From: Bacillus infantis
Lineage (GTDB): Bacteria; Bacillota; Bacilli; Bacillales; Cytobacillaceae
Direction: 5' to 3'
Assembly: GCF_020171945.1 (NCBI RefSeq)
Contig: NZ_JAIVAP010000001.1
Location: forward strand, 620,001-684,000
Length of the DNA stretch: 64,000 nucleotides
Shown here: positions 1-9,120 of the stretch, one piece after another
Layout: every line of letters begins with the position of its first letter
Position numbering within the stretch: position 1 is the stretch's first letter
The notes under the pieces: model-generated
What the model saw: the letters and a program-made list of their open reading frames with translations, nothing else
Told to the model about the DNA's origin: nothing
Databases searched by the model: none
Made by a program: the position numbers and the translations under genes

Positions 1-556
1 CCGACTTAATCGGAAACCATGTCTTTTTGTCAACCCAGAATTCCATATCGCCAAGCAGGTTTTCCTTTGACTTGGCATTTATTTTTAAATGATAGACATC
101 CCTTCCGATCATCTTTTCTTCCCCGGCCACTTCATATGAATGCGTACCGCTGAGATTTTCAAGCATTCCGGTAATCTGCTCTTTTTGCGTCATTGCGGCT
201 GGAAGCTCAAGCCCGCTGATGTCCATTGCTTGTGCCGTCTTGCTTCCTTCCTCATAGCTGATGAGCTGTTTGCCGTCATTGATGGCAATGATCCGTTTTC
301 CATCTTCTCCGCTGTTCTCCATGATGATTTTCCTTTTTCCGTCTTTATCTGCATATTCTTCAAAAGAAGCATTCTCGGTGAGTTCCCCATCACTATAAAT
401 CTTGTAAGATCCTGTCCCAAAATATGCTGCCGGTTCTTTTCCGGATTCCAATACATTGGAAACGATCTCATCTGAAGAAACATTGATGCTTCCGCTGCAG
501 CCTGCAAGAAGCATGACCGCTGCACCTGCTGCTGTTATCATCTTTTTAAATGTCAT
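1..556 (-). CDS. LolA-like lipoprotein of a two-component operon (3' end cut by window)
   Basis: The reading frame runs off the left edge, leaving 185 visible codons. It begins with a short signal peptide and a lipobox (LLAGC, Cys near residue 20), so the product should be anchored outside the membrane. The body (phrases such as GKRKIIMENSG and EFWVDKKTWFPI) resembles LolA/YdcC-type lipoproteins, which form a lipid-binding half-barrel. Start ATG 556 overlaps the end of the kinase gene by 11 nt, so it is the third gene of a regulator-kinase-lipoprotein operon. The lipoprotein at 27836-28894 holds the same place in a paralogous operon. I infer an accessory sensor or a target of the system; ligand unknown. 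Confidence 0.75.
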   Translation of the reverse strand, partial: MTFKKMITAAGAAVMLLAGCSGSINVSSDEIVSNVLESGKEPAAYFGTGSYKIYSDGELTENASFEEYADKDGKRKIIMENSGEDGKRIIAINDGKQLISYEEGSKTAQAMDISGLELPAAMTQKEQITGMLENLSGTHSYEVAGEEKMIGRDVYHLKINAKSKENLLGDMEFWVDKKTWFPIKS

Positions 557-2021
557 TATTGGTTTCCATCCTTTCTCTAATCCAGCAGGCAAATAAGGTT
601 CCATAGCCTTTACTGGACCATACACTAATTCTTCCTTTATGCTGCTCTATCAGCATCTTGCTGATGCTTAGCCCGATACCTGAGCTTCCTCCATGCGTCC
701 TTGAGTCTTCACCCTGGACAAACGGGAGAAAAATTTCCTTCTGCAGCTGTTCCGGGATATAGCTTCCTTCATTTTGTACCAGGAGTATGGCTCCATCTTT
801 TCTCCACTCTTCCAGTTCATCCCTAAATGGAGGGTAAACAGCATCAGGCAGTGATTCATTTTCAGAGACAGCTGCGGAGAGGATAGTGCTGCCTTCCCCA
901 GTATGCCGGATGGCGTTTGCCATTAGATTGTCAGCTACCCTTATCATCTGGCCTGCATTCAGGCTGTATATTCCGGTGACCGGCGTTTCCACTTTCAGTC
1001 TGATTCCTTTTTTCAAGCAAGGCTCTTCATATCCTGACAAAAGATATTCAAAAAACTCTTCACCTTCAACATCTGTAAGCTCAATTTTTTTCTGGCCGGT
1101 CTGCAAGGATGCATAAAGAGCTAGATCATCGATCAGCTGCTTCATGTAGCCGAGCTTCTCCATTAGAATTTCATTATATTCTCTATTTTCCTGGGCGGTT
1201 AAGGGACGGCTGCCAGTCAATGCTTCTGCATAGGCCTGTATGACAGTGAGCGGTGTTTTCATATCATGGGATAATGCTGCTAAAATAAATTCCTTCTCCT
1301 TCTGCTGCTGAATGATTTCCTCCCTGGACTTTTCCAGCTGGGCCTTCATTTGATAGAAGCCTTCGTATAGTGCACCAATTTCATCTCCTGCAGCCTTTTC
1401 CCTTTCGATTGGCATTCCGCCGGCAAAGCGCTCCATCTGGTTTTCAAGCCGCTCCAGCGGACGATTCAGCTTTCTGTTTATCAGAAGCGCTGCTGCTGCA
1501 TACACTGCCAGCAGGAATGCTGCCAATGATATCCCGTAAAGAATGGTGCGGTTTTCAACACCTTCCATCCAGGTCTGCCTGGCGAAGGTCACCTCATAAA
1601 TCCCTATTAAATTGCCATCCTCGAATACTGGTTTTTTAACAACATAAGATCTCATGTTTTTGTTCATTTCATTAAGCCCTTTATACAAATCTTCCGGCCT
1701 CCTCTGCTGGAGCCTGTTCACCGACATGTCCTCCAGAGAGGAAAAAAGGGAAATTCCATCTGGGCGGTAGAGAGCGATTTTGAGCTTTTCGGTGGAAAGC
1801 TGTCTGAGCTTCTCATACTTGCTGGCCGGCTGAATTTCATAAAGATTTTTGTCTTCCAGGCTGGGACTGAGCTCTTGCATTTTTTGCTGCACTTCCATGT
1901 ATTCCATAACATCTCTTTGTTCATCCCACTCAGAAATACTGAGATATAAAAGGAAGAGAAACAGCAGCGGAAGCAGCATCACCGCCAGATAACTGATTCT
2001 GAGCCAGTTTTTAATTTTCAT
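546..2021 (-). CDS. Sensor histidine kinase (OmpR-type partner)
   Basis: Membrane histidine kinase of 491 aa. A first TM helix (about residues 8-27) is followed by a roughly 120-residue extracytoplasmic sensor, a second TM (about 160-180), a HAMP-like linker, and the H-box SHDMKTPL with the phospho-accepting His near residue 253. The N-box (DNLMANAIRHT) and G-box (GIGLSISKM) follow. ATG 2021 is preferred over the in-frame TTG at 2036 because GGAGAGG lies 6 nt before it. It overlaps the regulator gene by 11 nt and the lipoprotein gene by 11 nt, implying translational coupling. It is clearly paralogous to the kinase at 28891-30378, which has the same layout and 11-nt overlap with its regulator. 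Confidence 0.93.
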   Translation of the reverse strand: MKIKNWLRISYLAVMLLPLLFLFLLYLSISEWDEQRDVMEYMEVQQKMQELSPSLEDKNLYEIQPASKYEKLRQLSTEKLKIALYRPDGISLFSSLEDMSVNRLQQRRPEDLYKGLNEMNKNMRSYVVKKPVFEDGNLIGIYEVTFARQTWMEGVENRTILYGISLAAFLLAVYAAAALLINRKLNRPLERLENQMERFAGGMPIEREKAAGDEIGALYEGFYQMKAQLEKSREEIIQQQKEKEFILAALSHDMKTPLTVIQAYAEALTGSRPLTAQENREYNEILMEKLGYMKQLIDDLALYASLQTGQKKIELTDVEGEEFFEYLLSGYEEPCLKKGIRLKVETPVTGIYSLNAGQMIRVADNLMANAIRHTGEGSTILSAAVSENESLPDAVYPPFRDELEEWRKDGAILLVQNEGSYIPEQLQKEIFLPFVQGEDSRTHGGSSGIGLSISKMLIEQHKGRISVWSSKGYGTLFACWIRERMETNNDI

Positions 2022-2727
2022 CCTTTTCCTCTCCAATGAAACGGTAGCCAGTACCCCACACCGTCTGTATGAAAACAGCTGACCTGGAAGTATCCTTCAG
2101 CTTGCTGCGCAGACTTTTGATATGCACGGTTACCGTATTGCTTGCGGAAATATCCTCCTGTTTCCAGACCATTTCAAGCAGAGCTTCTTTTGAAAAAGTT
2201 TCAAACGGATTTTTAGCCAGGAGCTGCAGCAGCTCGTATTCTTTTGCAGTCAGATTCAGCAACTGACCGTCCAAGTGAACTGCTTTTTGAGAAAAGTCGA
2301 TTGAAAGGCCTTTTTGATAAACATTCACCTCGCTGGTATCTTCTACTCCCTGATATCTTCTGTACCTGCGTAAATGGGAAGAAATCCTTGCACTCAGTTC
2401 TTCAAGGCTGAATGGCTTTGTGATATAATCATCCGCTCCCAGATTAAAACCCTTCACTTTGCTTTCATCTTCTGACCTTGCACTGATGATCAGCATTGGA
2501 ATTTCATGCGTCTTCCGAATGGTCCGCAGCAGGGTGAAACCGTCCAGCTCAGGAAGCATGAGATCGACGAGCACAAGATCAAAGACCTCTGCAGCAAATT
2601 CCTCCAGCCCCTCTTTTCCGGTAGATGCCCATGCCACACTAAAACCATCCTTCCGTAAGTGATCACAAATGATTTTGGCGATCTGCCCATCGTCCTCCAC
2701 GAGCAGCAGTCTTTCTTGCTTTGCCAT
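2011..2727 (-). CDS. OmpR/PhoB-family response regulator
   Basis: 238-aa DNA-binding response regulator. The N-terminal receiver domain has the acidic pair (VEDD), the phospho-acceptor Asp in LVLVDLMLPELDG (about residue 55) and the conserved Lys in DYITKPFS. The C-terminal winged helix ends with the typical TVHIKSLRSKL and QTVWGTGYRF motifs. First gene of the operon with the kinase and LolA-like lipoprotein. Closely similar to the regulator at 30368-31075, notably in the receiver and in the recognition helix, so cross-talk or a shared binding site is possible. A direct-repeat site upstream (2781-2801) probably serves autoregulation. Confidence 0.95.
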   Translation of the reverse strand: MAKQERLLLVEDDGQIAKIICDHLRKDGFSVAWASTGKEGLEEFAAEVFDLVLVDLMLPELDGFTLLRTIRKTHEIPMLIISARSEDESKVKGFNLGADDYITKPFSLEELSARISSHLRRYRRYQGVEDTSEVNVYQKGLSIDFSQKAVHLDGQLLNLTAKEYELLQLLAKNPFETFSKEALLEMVWKQEDISASNTVTVHIKSLRSKLKDTSRSAVFIQTVWGTGYRFIGEEKDEN

Positions 2728-2780
2728 ATGCCCCTCCCCTTCCAGTCCATTATAAAAAATGATAAATGTATCTCTGAAAA

Positions 2781-2801
2781 CTTTATAAACTCTTCATAAT
2801 T
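2781..2801 (-). promoter_or_regulatory. Candidate response-regulator binding site upstream of the first TCS operon
   Basis: Read on the minus strand, the site is an 11-bp-spaced direct repeat of the form TTATGAAG / TTATAAAG, typical of OmpR-family sites. A sequence matching it at 16 of 21 positions lies at the corresponding place before the paralogous regulator (31130-31150). Binding is inferred. Confidence 0.45.
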
Positions 2802-2814
2802 TTAAAAACAAATA

Positions 2815-2842
2815 AAACTGCCAGGCCTGTTCCCGGCAGTTT
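2815..2842. other. Hairpin between divergent genes
   Basis: An 8-bp stem (AAACTGCC / GGCAGTTT) with a 12-nt GC-rich loop lies between the divergent response regulator and the small zinc-ribbon gene. It resembles a terminator but follows no gene on either strand. It could act in the leader of one of the two genes. Confidence 0.3.
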
Positions 2843-2966
2843 GAAATTTTAAACCATCATTTACCTTTTATTCTATTTATTATATTGATATATCACAACA
2901 CAATCAATCCGGTTTAAAAAGGGATACGCCCCTTTTTGCAGAAGTGGTATATAAAGGAGTGGTTCG

Positions 2967-3293
2967 GTGAAATCAGGAGAATTATATATTATTAAAGATA
3001 TTCGAGGAAATTATAGCCTAGTCAGATTGGCCAAGGGTATTTATATGGGGAGCAAGAAGGTGGAGAATCTAATAACAGAAGATTATTTTGTAGACTTTCA
3101 ATATCTTTCTCCTGCAGAACAAAAAAAACAGGTCCTCTCTCTTGAGGCAGACCTATTTTTTAATAATGGGATCCCTGTGTCTCCAGAAGCAGCCTGCGGG
3201 GAATGCGGAGAGCAGATACCAGCTGAGGAATATAAAGTTTGTAACCGCTGCGGCAGACTCTATTGCCAGTCACACGGCTGCAGCTGTCAGTAG
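2967..3293 (+). CDS. Small zinc-ribbon protein, unknown function
   Basis: 108-aa protein starting at GTG, with AAAGGAGTGG about 6 nt upstream. The first 70 residues are mixed alpha/beta with no family I recognise. The C-terminus carries cysteine pairs CGEC and CNRC followed by CQSHGCSC, which looks like a zinc-binding ribbon or treble clef. Single-gene unit, divergent from the two-component operon and closed by a strong terminator. The function is not evident; the zinc site is read from the cysteine spacing only. Confidence 0.75.
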   Translation: MKSGELYIIKDIRGNYSLVRLAKGIYMGSKKVENLITEDYFVDFQYLSPAEQKKQVLSLEADLFFNNGIPVSPEAACGECGEQIPAEEYKVCNRCGRLYCQSHGCSCQ

Positions 3294-3298
3294 AATAA

Positions 3299-3329
3299 AA
3301 GATGGGCAGCTAAGTGCCCATCTTTTTTT
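3299..3329 (+). terminator. Rho-independent terminator of the zinc-ribbon gene
   Basis: Stem GATGGGCA / TGCCCATC with a 6-nt loop, followed by seven or more T residues, just after the stop codon at 3293. Confidence 0.9.
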
Positions 3330-3615
3330 CATGGGATTATGGAAAATTCTAATTGGAAATTTGTCTGCAAGAAAATCTTTAATAATACATTTTCACTCAT
3401 TAAACTAATCCAATTTATACATTCCACCTGCATATTTCCCCAGATACCGTAGCATTTCAGCTACAACCGCCAAATAGCGCCAAGTGCTCCTATAATTAGA
3501 CACAAATGCTTATCGATTATGTTGGAACTTACTGTTAGTATTAAAGCAAGAAGTGTTAGGGATCCTTCAGACTTTTCTTAGTCCCATCCCATCTCGCAGG
3601 ATAGGAGGAATTAGG
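3330..3615. other. Intergenic stretch with nothing recognised
   Basis: About 285 nt of AT-rich sequence between a terminator and the next gene. I see no coding frame with a ribosome site, no stable structured element and no repeat shared with the rest of the window. The promoter of the 3616 gene is presumably here but no clear -35/-10 pair stands out. Confidence 0.4.
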
Positions 3616-3951
3616 ATGACCACAAAAACAGAAATTCGGAACATGCTTCTGAATCTTATGTATTACAGGGATTGTGACATAACCCATATCTTTACGGAAC
3701 GGAATTTGCGTATGGAGGTCAGTTTTTTAAAAGAAAGCTTTTGTTATTCCTTGCTGGTTTCCGTGCCTGTAGAATCTGTATTCAATCAGCGGACCTTGAG
3801 GTTTCAATCGATTGATTATGCCGCAAGTGCCATTGAACAGATTCTTTTGAATAATGACAATCCCAGCCCCTTTGTTTTTGACCCTCCACCTGAAGACCTG
3901 CCCATCATTCCTGCCGCCGAACCTATTTCCATCACGATTAAAGGATGTTAA
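3616..3951 (+). CDS. Hypothetical 111-aa protein
   Basis: Start ATG 3616 has AGGAGG 7 nt upstream. A longer frame from 3553 lacks a ribosome site before it and is not preferred. The protein is soluble with no TM or signal peptide and starts MTTKTEIRNML; its C-terminal 30 residues are proline-rich (DPPPEDLPIIPAAEP). I do not recognise the family. It converges on the chemoreceptor gene and the two share the region of the terminator hairpin at 3950-3975. Confidence 0.7.
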   Translation: MTTKTEIRNMLLNLMYYRDCDITHIFTERNLRMEVSFLKESFCYSLLVSVPVESVFNQRTLRFQSIDYAASAIEQILLNNDNPSPFVFDPPPEDLPIIPAAEPISITIKGC

Positions 3952-3975
3952 AAAAAGCACCGCTAATGCGATGCT
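3950..3975 (-). terminator. Terminator of the chemoreceptor gene
   Basis: On the minus strand, an 8-bp stem AGCATCGC / GCGGTGCT (one G-U pair) with loop ATTA is followed by a run of seven T, 12 nt after the stop of the gene at 3987-5675. Confidence 0.85.
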
Positions 3976-3986
3976 CAATTGCTTTG

Positions 3987-5675
3987 CTATTTCAATCTGA
4001 ACCGGCTGACTGACTCATTCAGCTCTTCTGCCATTTTTGCAAGCGATGCTGCAGAATCAGACATTTCATCCATGGAAGCCAGCTGCTCTTCTGTTGACGC
4101 AGAAACCTCCTGGGTGCTTGAAGCTGACTCTTCGGCTGCAGCAGCAATGTCATCGATCGCCTGCACAATATGTTCGGCTCCTGCTGCAAGCTGCTGCACA
4201 GCGGCTGAAACCTCTTCGATCTGTGCTGTAACCCCTGATACAGAATCCCCTATCTCTTTAAAGGCTCCCCCTGCTTCACCAACTGCCGTGATTCCTCTTT
4301 CGACTTCCTTGCCTGCATCGGCCATCGACGAAATGGCTTTGCCTGTATCCTGCTGAATGGCTGAAATGATTCCGGAAATCTGCCGTGCAGAATCTGCCGA
4401 CTGCTCAGCCAGCTTCCTGACTTCATCTGCAACCACTGCGAAGCCTTTTCCAGCCTCACCAGCACGTGCAGCTTCAATTGCTGCATTCAAGGCAAGCAAG
4501 TTGGTCTGATCTGCTATACCAGTAATGGCTTCAATTATATGTGTAATATCATGTGACCGCTGGCCAAGCTTTTTAATGACACCTTCCAGCCCTGCAAAGG
4601 TTTCATGAATAGAACTCATTTGTTCGATAGCAGAACCGATCGCCTTGCCGCCCTCTTCTGACAGGCTGGCTGCACCAGCGGCAGTTTCGGAAACAGCAGC
4701 GGCATTATCTGCAATTTGCCTTACACCGGCAGACATGCGCCCTACAGTAATAGAAGCCTGCTCTACCGATTGCACCTGCTTATCAGAACCTGACGCGACA
4801 TTATTCATGGCAGCAGCAATCTGTCTGCCAGCAGCCCCTGACTGCTCTGCACCAGCTGTCAGCTGTTCGGCGGAAGCAGCCACCTGTTCGGCATTTTCAG
4901 CAGTACTTTTGATGACTTCCCTCAAATTCTGTGACATTAGATTAAAAGAATCTGCCAAAAGGCCAATTTCATCTTTGTTCCGCACGTTCAGCTTCCGGAC
5001 TGCCAGATTTCCGCCTGCAATTTTCTTTGCTTCAGCTGCTAGAAGCTTGACAGGCCTTGAAATGATCCTTGCTGTCAGATAAGCGGCAAGGATTCCTATA
5101 ATCATAGCTGCAAGCCCGATCAAAGAAACTGCAAGCATAATTTGCCCGGATTTCTTTGATACCGCTGACTGCCCATCTGCCATTAGACCTTCCTGATACT
5201 GGGAGAGTTCTTTAATTTTTTTATTAAAGTTTTCTACAATTTGCTGTTTGGAAACAAGTGTTTCCAATTGCTCCATTTCTCCCTGCTGCTTTAATTGAAA
5301 CACTGATTGCGAGAAAAGATAATATTGCAGCTCAAGTTTATTCAGATCCTTTAATAATTCCTTCGATTTTTCCCGTTTGATAGTGGATTGAAGGTCTTTG
5401 CTTGATTTTTGATAGGCAGAGTGCCCTTCCTCAAACTGCTTTAAATACTTCTCTTCGCCAAGCGCCAGGTAGCTGCCCTGATTGCTCTGCTGCTCTGCAA
5501 TATTAATGTTAAGCTCTTTGATTTTCATAAGCTTTGCAGCCCGATCGTCTATCAGTTCCGAATATTGGCTGTCGATTGAATTAATTTGCGTAATGCTGAT
5601 CACCGACATTACTGCCAGCAGAATCAGAACTCCTGAAAACCCCGCAAACAGCTTTCTCCCGATTGTCATTCTCAT
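3987..5675 (-). CDS. Methyl-accepting chemotaxis protein
   Basis: 562-aa membrane chemoreceptor. TM1 (about residues 8-28), a helical extracellular domain of the four-helix-bundle type, TM2 (about 180-205), a HAMP domain ([17 protein letters not shown]), and a long cytoplasmic coiled coil with the signalling tip [20 protein letters not shown]. The start is taken at ATG 5675 (GAGGGAG just upstream). A longer frame to 5747 is unlikely because a SigD-type promoter (5716-5742) lies inside that extension. Monocistronic, with its own terminator. Ligand unknown. Confidence 0.95.
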   Translation of the reverse strand: MRMTIGRKLFAGFSGVLILLAVMSVISITQINSIDSQYSELIDDRAAKLMKIKELNINIAEQQSNQGSYLALGEEKYLKQFEEGHSAYQKSSKDLQSTIKREKSKELLKDLNKLELQYYLFSQSVFQLKQQGEMEQLETLVSKQQIVENFNKKIKELSQYQEGLMADGQSAVSKKSGQIMLAVSLIGLAAMIIGILAAYLTARIISRPVKLLAAEAKKIAGGNLAVRKLNVRNKDEIGLLADSFNLMSQNLREVIKSTAENAEQVAASAEQLTAGAEQSGAAGRQIAAAMNNVASGSDKQVQSVEQASITVGRMSAGVRQIADNAAAVSETAAGAASLSEEGGKAIGSAIEQMSSIHETFAGLEGVIKKLGQRSHDITHIIEAITGIADQTNLLALNAAIEAARAGEAGKGFAVVADEVRKLAEQSADSARQISGIISAIQQDTGKAISSMADAGKEVERGITAVGEAGGAFKEIGDSVSGVTAQIEEVSAAVQQLAAGAEHIVQAIDDIAAAAEESASSTQEVSASTEEQLASMDEMSDSAASLAKMAEELNESVSRFRLK

Positions 5676-5715
5676 TAAGCTCCCTCTCTCTCTGTTGTTA
5701 GCTTGTTCATATGAC

Positions 5716-5742
5716 ATATCGGCAGATATTGCAGGTTTTTCA
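5716..5742 (-). promoter_or_regulatory. SigD (flagellar sigma) type promoter for the chemoreceptor
   Basis: On the minus strand the exact octamer GCCGATAT (5723-5716) follows TGAA at a 15-nt spacing. The B. subtilis SigD consensus is TAAA-N15-GCCGATAT. The initiation site would fall about 35 nt before ATG 5675, which also settles the start codon. Confidence 0.75.
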
Positions 5743-5812
5743 GTCAATATGTTGAATTCGAATTATTCAGTCATTGAAGTAGTTGAAATCTTTTTACATT
5801 CTCATGAAATGC

Positions 5813-6826
5813 CTATTCTTTATGGATTTTTCTCTCCCTCATTATCTTGTCTTCCTTATCGTAATCAACATCTTTTGCAGCAGGATCTTCAGGCGTATTT
5901 TCCAGCTCCCATTCAATGGTTTTCTGGATCCCTTTTTCTAATGTTATGAATTCTTTATAGCCCAGTTCCTCTCTAATCCTTTCGGATGATAGATCAATGC
6001 TCTGCCCGGCATTCATGCCCAAAGGAAGTTTCCCTTCCTCAACCCCCTCTATTGAACCTTGCCACACCATTGCTTCTGCAATTTTGCCGACCCACTCCTT
6101 CTCTGAAAAATTATTTTCTGCGACATTATAAATCTTTCCTGCAGCCATGGGATTTTCAATAGCGGCTACAATTGCATGGGCGACATTTTCAACATACCCT
6201 CTGCAGGCCTTCCACCTGCTGTGAACTTCATCCAATAATATATACGGCCTTTTGTCTGCCATCCTCTTAATATATTGATAAAGTCTGTGCTGTCTGTCGC
6301 CAGGCCCATACACCATTGGAAGCCTCAGGACTGTGCCTTTCAATTTTTCGCTTTCCATATACACTTTTTCTACGGGGATTTTGTCATAATGATAATAAAA
6401 GTGTTCCTCGCTTACATTTTCTCTGTAGGGATAAAGCTTTTCCCTCAATGGAGAATCCTCTCTGGAAGGTGTGGGAACTGGTTCCCCGGGCTCTGTTCCA
6501 AGCAGCCGGCCAAAGCTGAGGTATACATCTGCACTGCTGATTGCCACAAGCCGGTCTGCGGTTCCTTCGAATATATCCCTCACAGTCTCAGCATGCTTTT
6601 CAGTAAAGGGAATCATATCAAGGACAACATCCGGACGAAAGCCCCTAAGCTCATCTTTGTAATCATTAATTTCACTGATATCACCTTGGATGCGGATAAT
6701 ATCCTCCGGCAGGGATGCTTCTGTCTGCCCTCTGTTAAAAACAGCAACTTTGTGGCCTTTTTGATAAAGCTCTTCTATCACATACGGACCCATGAATTTT
6801 GTACCGCCAATGATTAAAACCTTCAT
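5813..6826 (-). CDS. NAD-dependent epimerase/dehydratase (extended SDR)
   Basis: 337-aa extended short-chain dehydrogenase. The N-terminal nucleotide-binding motif reads GGTKFMG, the atypical GGTxFxG form found in nucleoside-sugar epimerase-like proteins of Bacilli. A Rossmann domain covers roughly residues 1-180, with substrate-domain motifs RLPMVYGPGD and IYNVAENNF. The ordinary Tyr-x3-Lys is not obvious. ATG 6826 is preferred over 6832 because AAGGGG lies 8 nt before it. It follows the GNAT gene with a 14-nt gap, so 8560-5813 is likely one operon: hydrolase, acetyltransferase, epimerase. Substrate unknown. Confidence 0.85.
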   Translation of the reverse strand: MKVLIIGGTKFMGPYVIEELYQKGHKVAVFNRGQTEASLPEDIIRIQGDISEINDYKDELRGFRPDVVLDMIPFTEKHAETVRDIFEGTADRLVAISSADVYLSFGRLLGTEPGEPVPTPSREDSPLREKLYPYRENVSEEHFYYHYDKIPVEKVYMESEKLKGTVLRLPMVYGPGDRQHRLYQYIKRMADKRPYILLDEVHSRWKACRGYVENVAHAIVAAIENPMAAGKIYNVAENNFSEKEWVGKIAEAMVWQGSIEGVEEGKLPLGMNAGQSIDLSSERIREELGYKEFITLEKGIQKTIEWELENTPEDPAAKDVDYDKEDKIMRERKIHKE

Positions 6827-6840
6827 TTGCATTACCCCTT

Positions 6841-7725
6841 TTATGATAACTCTTTCATCATATAAACCTGGTTTACGGCAGGCGTAAATCCTATAGCAGA
6901 CAATAATTCATAGATTTCTTTATTGCCGCTTACAGGAAAGTTAGGTATAACTCTTCGAATATCATCGCTGAAATCCCCAAATATTCTGGACAGCAGATAT
7001 GCGCCTATTTCCCGCCGATCATTCCTGCCCTGTTCCGCTTCCAGCTGGAAGAGGGTGGTTGCCATATGACTTCCTTCAGCAGAGAAGCCCTTGCGGAAGA
7101 AAGCATACCCAATGGCATTTCCACCTTCTAATGCAATCAATGCTTCGCCGCCTGCTGCATTCTGCCAGCAAGTCTGCCATGGATCTGTTCCCTTGTAAAA
7201 GTCCAGGGCGGAAACCTCTTGAGGATATACTGACATTACTTCGTAAAATTTCTGATCAGCCAGTGATAAAGGATTTTTCTCCAATCGTCCTTTCAGCTCT
7301 AAATATTCAAGGTCATCCACTTTTTGATACCCCAATTTTTCATAAAGGCTAATGGCTTTCGCATTCTCACTGATTGCTTCAAGCGTGGCCATTTGGACAC
7401 CTTTTTCTTTATATATTTTTATAGATTCTTCTATCAGCCTCCGTCCGACCCCTTTGCTGCGCCAGGAAGAAGCAACACCTGTGCCGCCATTCCAGGCAAT
7501 CTTTCTTCCCCTGAATTCCCGGATGCCGCTCTTAACAATGCCGATTGGCTCTCCTTCTGCAAAAGCGATAATCGACAAATCCGGCGACAGGCCTTCAGCT
7601 GCCATCCTTGCAACAAACTTTTCCGGTGTTGTAGCTGCATTGAAGAAATATCCTTCAAACCCTTTGTTCCAGGCTGTTACCGCTTCATTTATCGAGCAAT
7701 CTGACAAGCGTCTGATTTCAATCAT
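6841..7725 (-). CDS. GNAT family N-acetyltransferase, two-domain
   Basis: 294-aa protein. The N-terminal half is a full GNAT domain with the acetyl-CoA loop VASSWRSKGVGRRLIEESI (about residues 84-102) and the closing SLYEKLGYQKV motif. The C-terminal half looks like a second, degenerate GNAT fold (AIGYAFFRKGF, IPNFPVSGNKEIYELL). Start ATG 7725 has AAAGGAG upstream and overlaps the hydrolase stop by 8 nt, suggesting translational coupling. Acceptor substrate not evident. Confidence 0.88.
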   Translation of the reverse strand: MIEIRRLSDCSINEAVTAWNKGFEGYFFNAATTPEKFVARMAAEGLSPDLSIIAFAEGEPIGIVKSGIREFRGRKIAWNGGTGVASSWRSKGVGRRLIEESIKIYKEKGVQMATLEAISENAKAISLYEKLGYQKVDDLEYLELKGRLEKNPLSLADQKFYEVMSVYPQEVSALDFYKGTDPWQTCWQNAAGGEALIALEGGNAIGYAFFRKGFSAEGSHMATTLFQLEAEQGRNDRREIGAYLLSRIFGDFSDDIRRVIPNFPVSGNKEIYELLSAIGFTPAVNQVYMMKELS

Positions 7726-8560
7726 TTCTTTTCTCCTTTGAAAAATAATCTATTATTTTTTCCATTAGTATTGCCGGCTGTTCAATAGCAGTCCAGTGGC
7801 CGCACTTAGGTATCACTTCAATTGCTGCATGTGGAATAAGGGGAAGCAGCAGCTCCTCCAGCATATCGGGAGTCAGGATATCCCCTTCACCCTGTGCTGC
7901 CATAACAGGAATATCAGCCAGTGCGGCCGGACTGATACGGGATTCGTAGTTTTGCAGAATATCTTCCCCGATCTGTGAATTTACAATGCTATTGCTTATC
8001 GTCGCAGTTTTCTTGGCCAGATTATCACTATCATATAAATAATACGGATCAATGACCTTAAAGATATCAGCGGCAGCTGCCTTGCCTTCTTTGTAGTCTT
8101 CTGTTATTTGATGGAACCGCTCCAGCTCTTCTTCAGAGAGCCTTTCCATCAGCAAACGGCCAAAATTCTCATATCCTTCTGTTTTTGCTCCGACTGCCGC
8201 GGTTAGAAATAACCTGCTTACGTTTGCCGGATATTTTGAGGCATACAGCAGTGCAAGCATGGAACCCCACGACTCCCCGACCAGATTCAGCCTGCCGATT
8301 TCAAGATGCTGCCTAAGCGCTTCCAAAGTTTCAACTTCTTCATCCATGGTGTAAACCGCTTCTACACTAAAAGAAGACTCACCGCAGCCGCGCTGATCAT
8401 AAAATACCAGCTGGAACTGTGATGCCAAAGGTTCAAGATGAGGAAGAAAGAAACGGTGCTCACTTCCCGGGCCCCCATGCAAAAATACGATTGGTTCACC
8501 TTCCCCCATTTGCTTAACAAAAACAGACTCATTTCTTAACGTAACAAGAGCAGATTCCAT
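7718..8560 (-). CDS. Alpha/beta hydrolase, proline iminopeptidase-like (S33)
   Basis: 280-aa hydrolase with the oxyanion motif HGGPG (about residues 29-33), DQRGCGES, and the nucleophile elbow GESWGS (Ser near 95). The catalytic Asp is probably in GEGDILTP and the His in KCGHWTAIE. HGGPG plus DQRGxGxS is the signature of proline iminopeptidases and related tripeptide hydrolases. First gene of the likely operon 8560-5813. Whether it is a peptidase or acts on another ester or amide cannot be told. Confidence 0.88.
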   Translation of the reverse strand: MESALVTLRNESVFVKQMGEGEPIVFLHGGPGSEHRFFLPHLEPLASQFQLVFYDQRGCGESSFSVEAVYTMDEEVETLEALRQHLEIGRLNLVGESWGSMLALLYASKYPANVSRLFLTAAVGAKTEGYENFGRLLMERLSEEELERFHQITEDYKEGKAAAADIFKVIDPYYLYDSDNLAKKTATISNSIVNSQIGEDILQNYESRISPAALADIPVMAAQGEGDILTPDMLEELLLPLIPHAAIEVIPKCGHWTAIEQPAILMEKIIDYFSKEKRND

Positions 8561-8700
8561 AAGTCCTCCCCCTAAATAAACCAGATAGTCTATTTTATAT
8601 TATCATTATATTCTGAATTTAATCCAGTTATTTTTGGATACTCGAACTTTTTTTTCATTTGCACATACGCTGTATTATCTAGGCTAATGGAGGGGATACA

Positions 8701-9039
8701 ATGAGAGCTTTATTAGAGCAGGGGCCTGCATTGGAAACCATTATACGCGGAAGCAGGGAGTACCAGCTGCTGAGGAAGCTGGCAGCAGAAATTAATGCGG
8801 ATCCGGCAGCAAGGCAGCTGATCGAGGATTTCCGCAGCATCCACCACTTACTGCAGGAAAAGCAAATCCGCGGGGAAAATCTGGGCGCCACTGATATTCA
8901 AAAATTGCAGATGCTGGAATCCAGCCTGATGCAAAATCAAAAAACCGCTTCTTACCTGCAGGCAGAAGAACAAATCTTCCAGGCCATCCAGGAACTGAAT
9001 ATGATTTTGGCCAGGCCGATGGAAGAAATCTATGGCTGA
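8701..9039 (+). CDS. YlbF/YmcA family protein
   Basis: 112-aa, all-helical soluble protein matching the YlbF/YmcA (DUF964) family in length and pattern (LAAEINADPAARQLIEDF near residues 26-43, then a glutamine-rich helical C-terminus). In B. subtilis, family members YlbF, YmcA and YaaT form a complex acting on competence, sporulation and RNA processing. This copy stands alone and may be a paralog such as YheA rather than the ylbF ortholog. Start ATG 8701 follows GGAGGGG at good spacing; a strong bidirectional terminator follows. Confidence 0.8.
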   Translation: MRALLEQGPALETIIRGSREYQLLRKLAAEINADPAARQLIEDFRSIHHLLQEKQIRGENLGATDIQKLQMLESSLMQNQKTASYLQAEEQIFQAIQELNMILARPMEEIYG

Positions 9040-9090
9040 GTGAAGATCGTCAGGCAATATGCTTTATAGATTATCCTTGTTGTCATATTA

Positions 9091-9120
9091 AAAAAGGAAA
9101 GCAAATTTGCTTTCCTTTTT
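9091..9120 (+). terminator. Bidirectional terminator
   Basis: Symmetric hairpin AAAGGAAAGCAAA / TTTGCTTTCCTTT flanked by an A-run on the left and a T-run on the right, so it can end transcription from either side. Confidence 0.9.

Noticed and set aside
5676-5747. N-terminal extension of the chemoreceptor
   Set aside because: Contains a SigD-type promoter and no ribosome site; the ATG at 5675 has both context and spacing.
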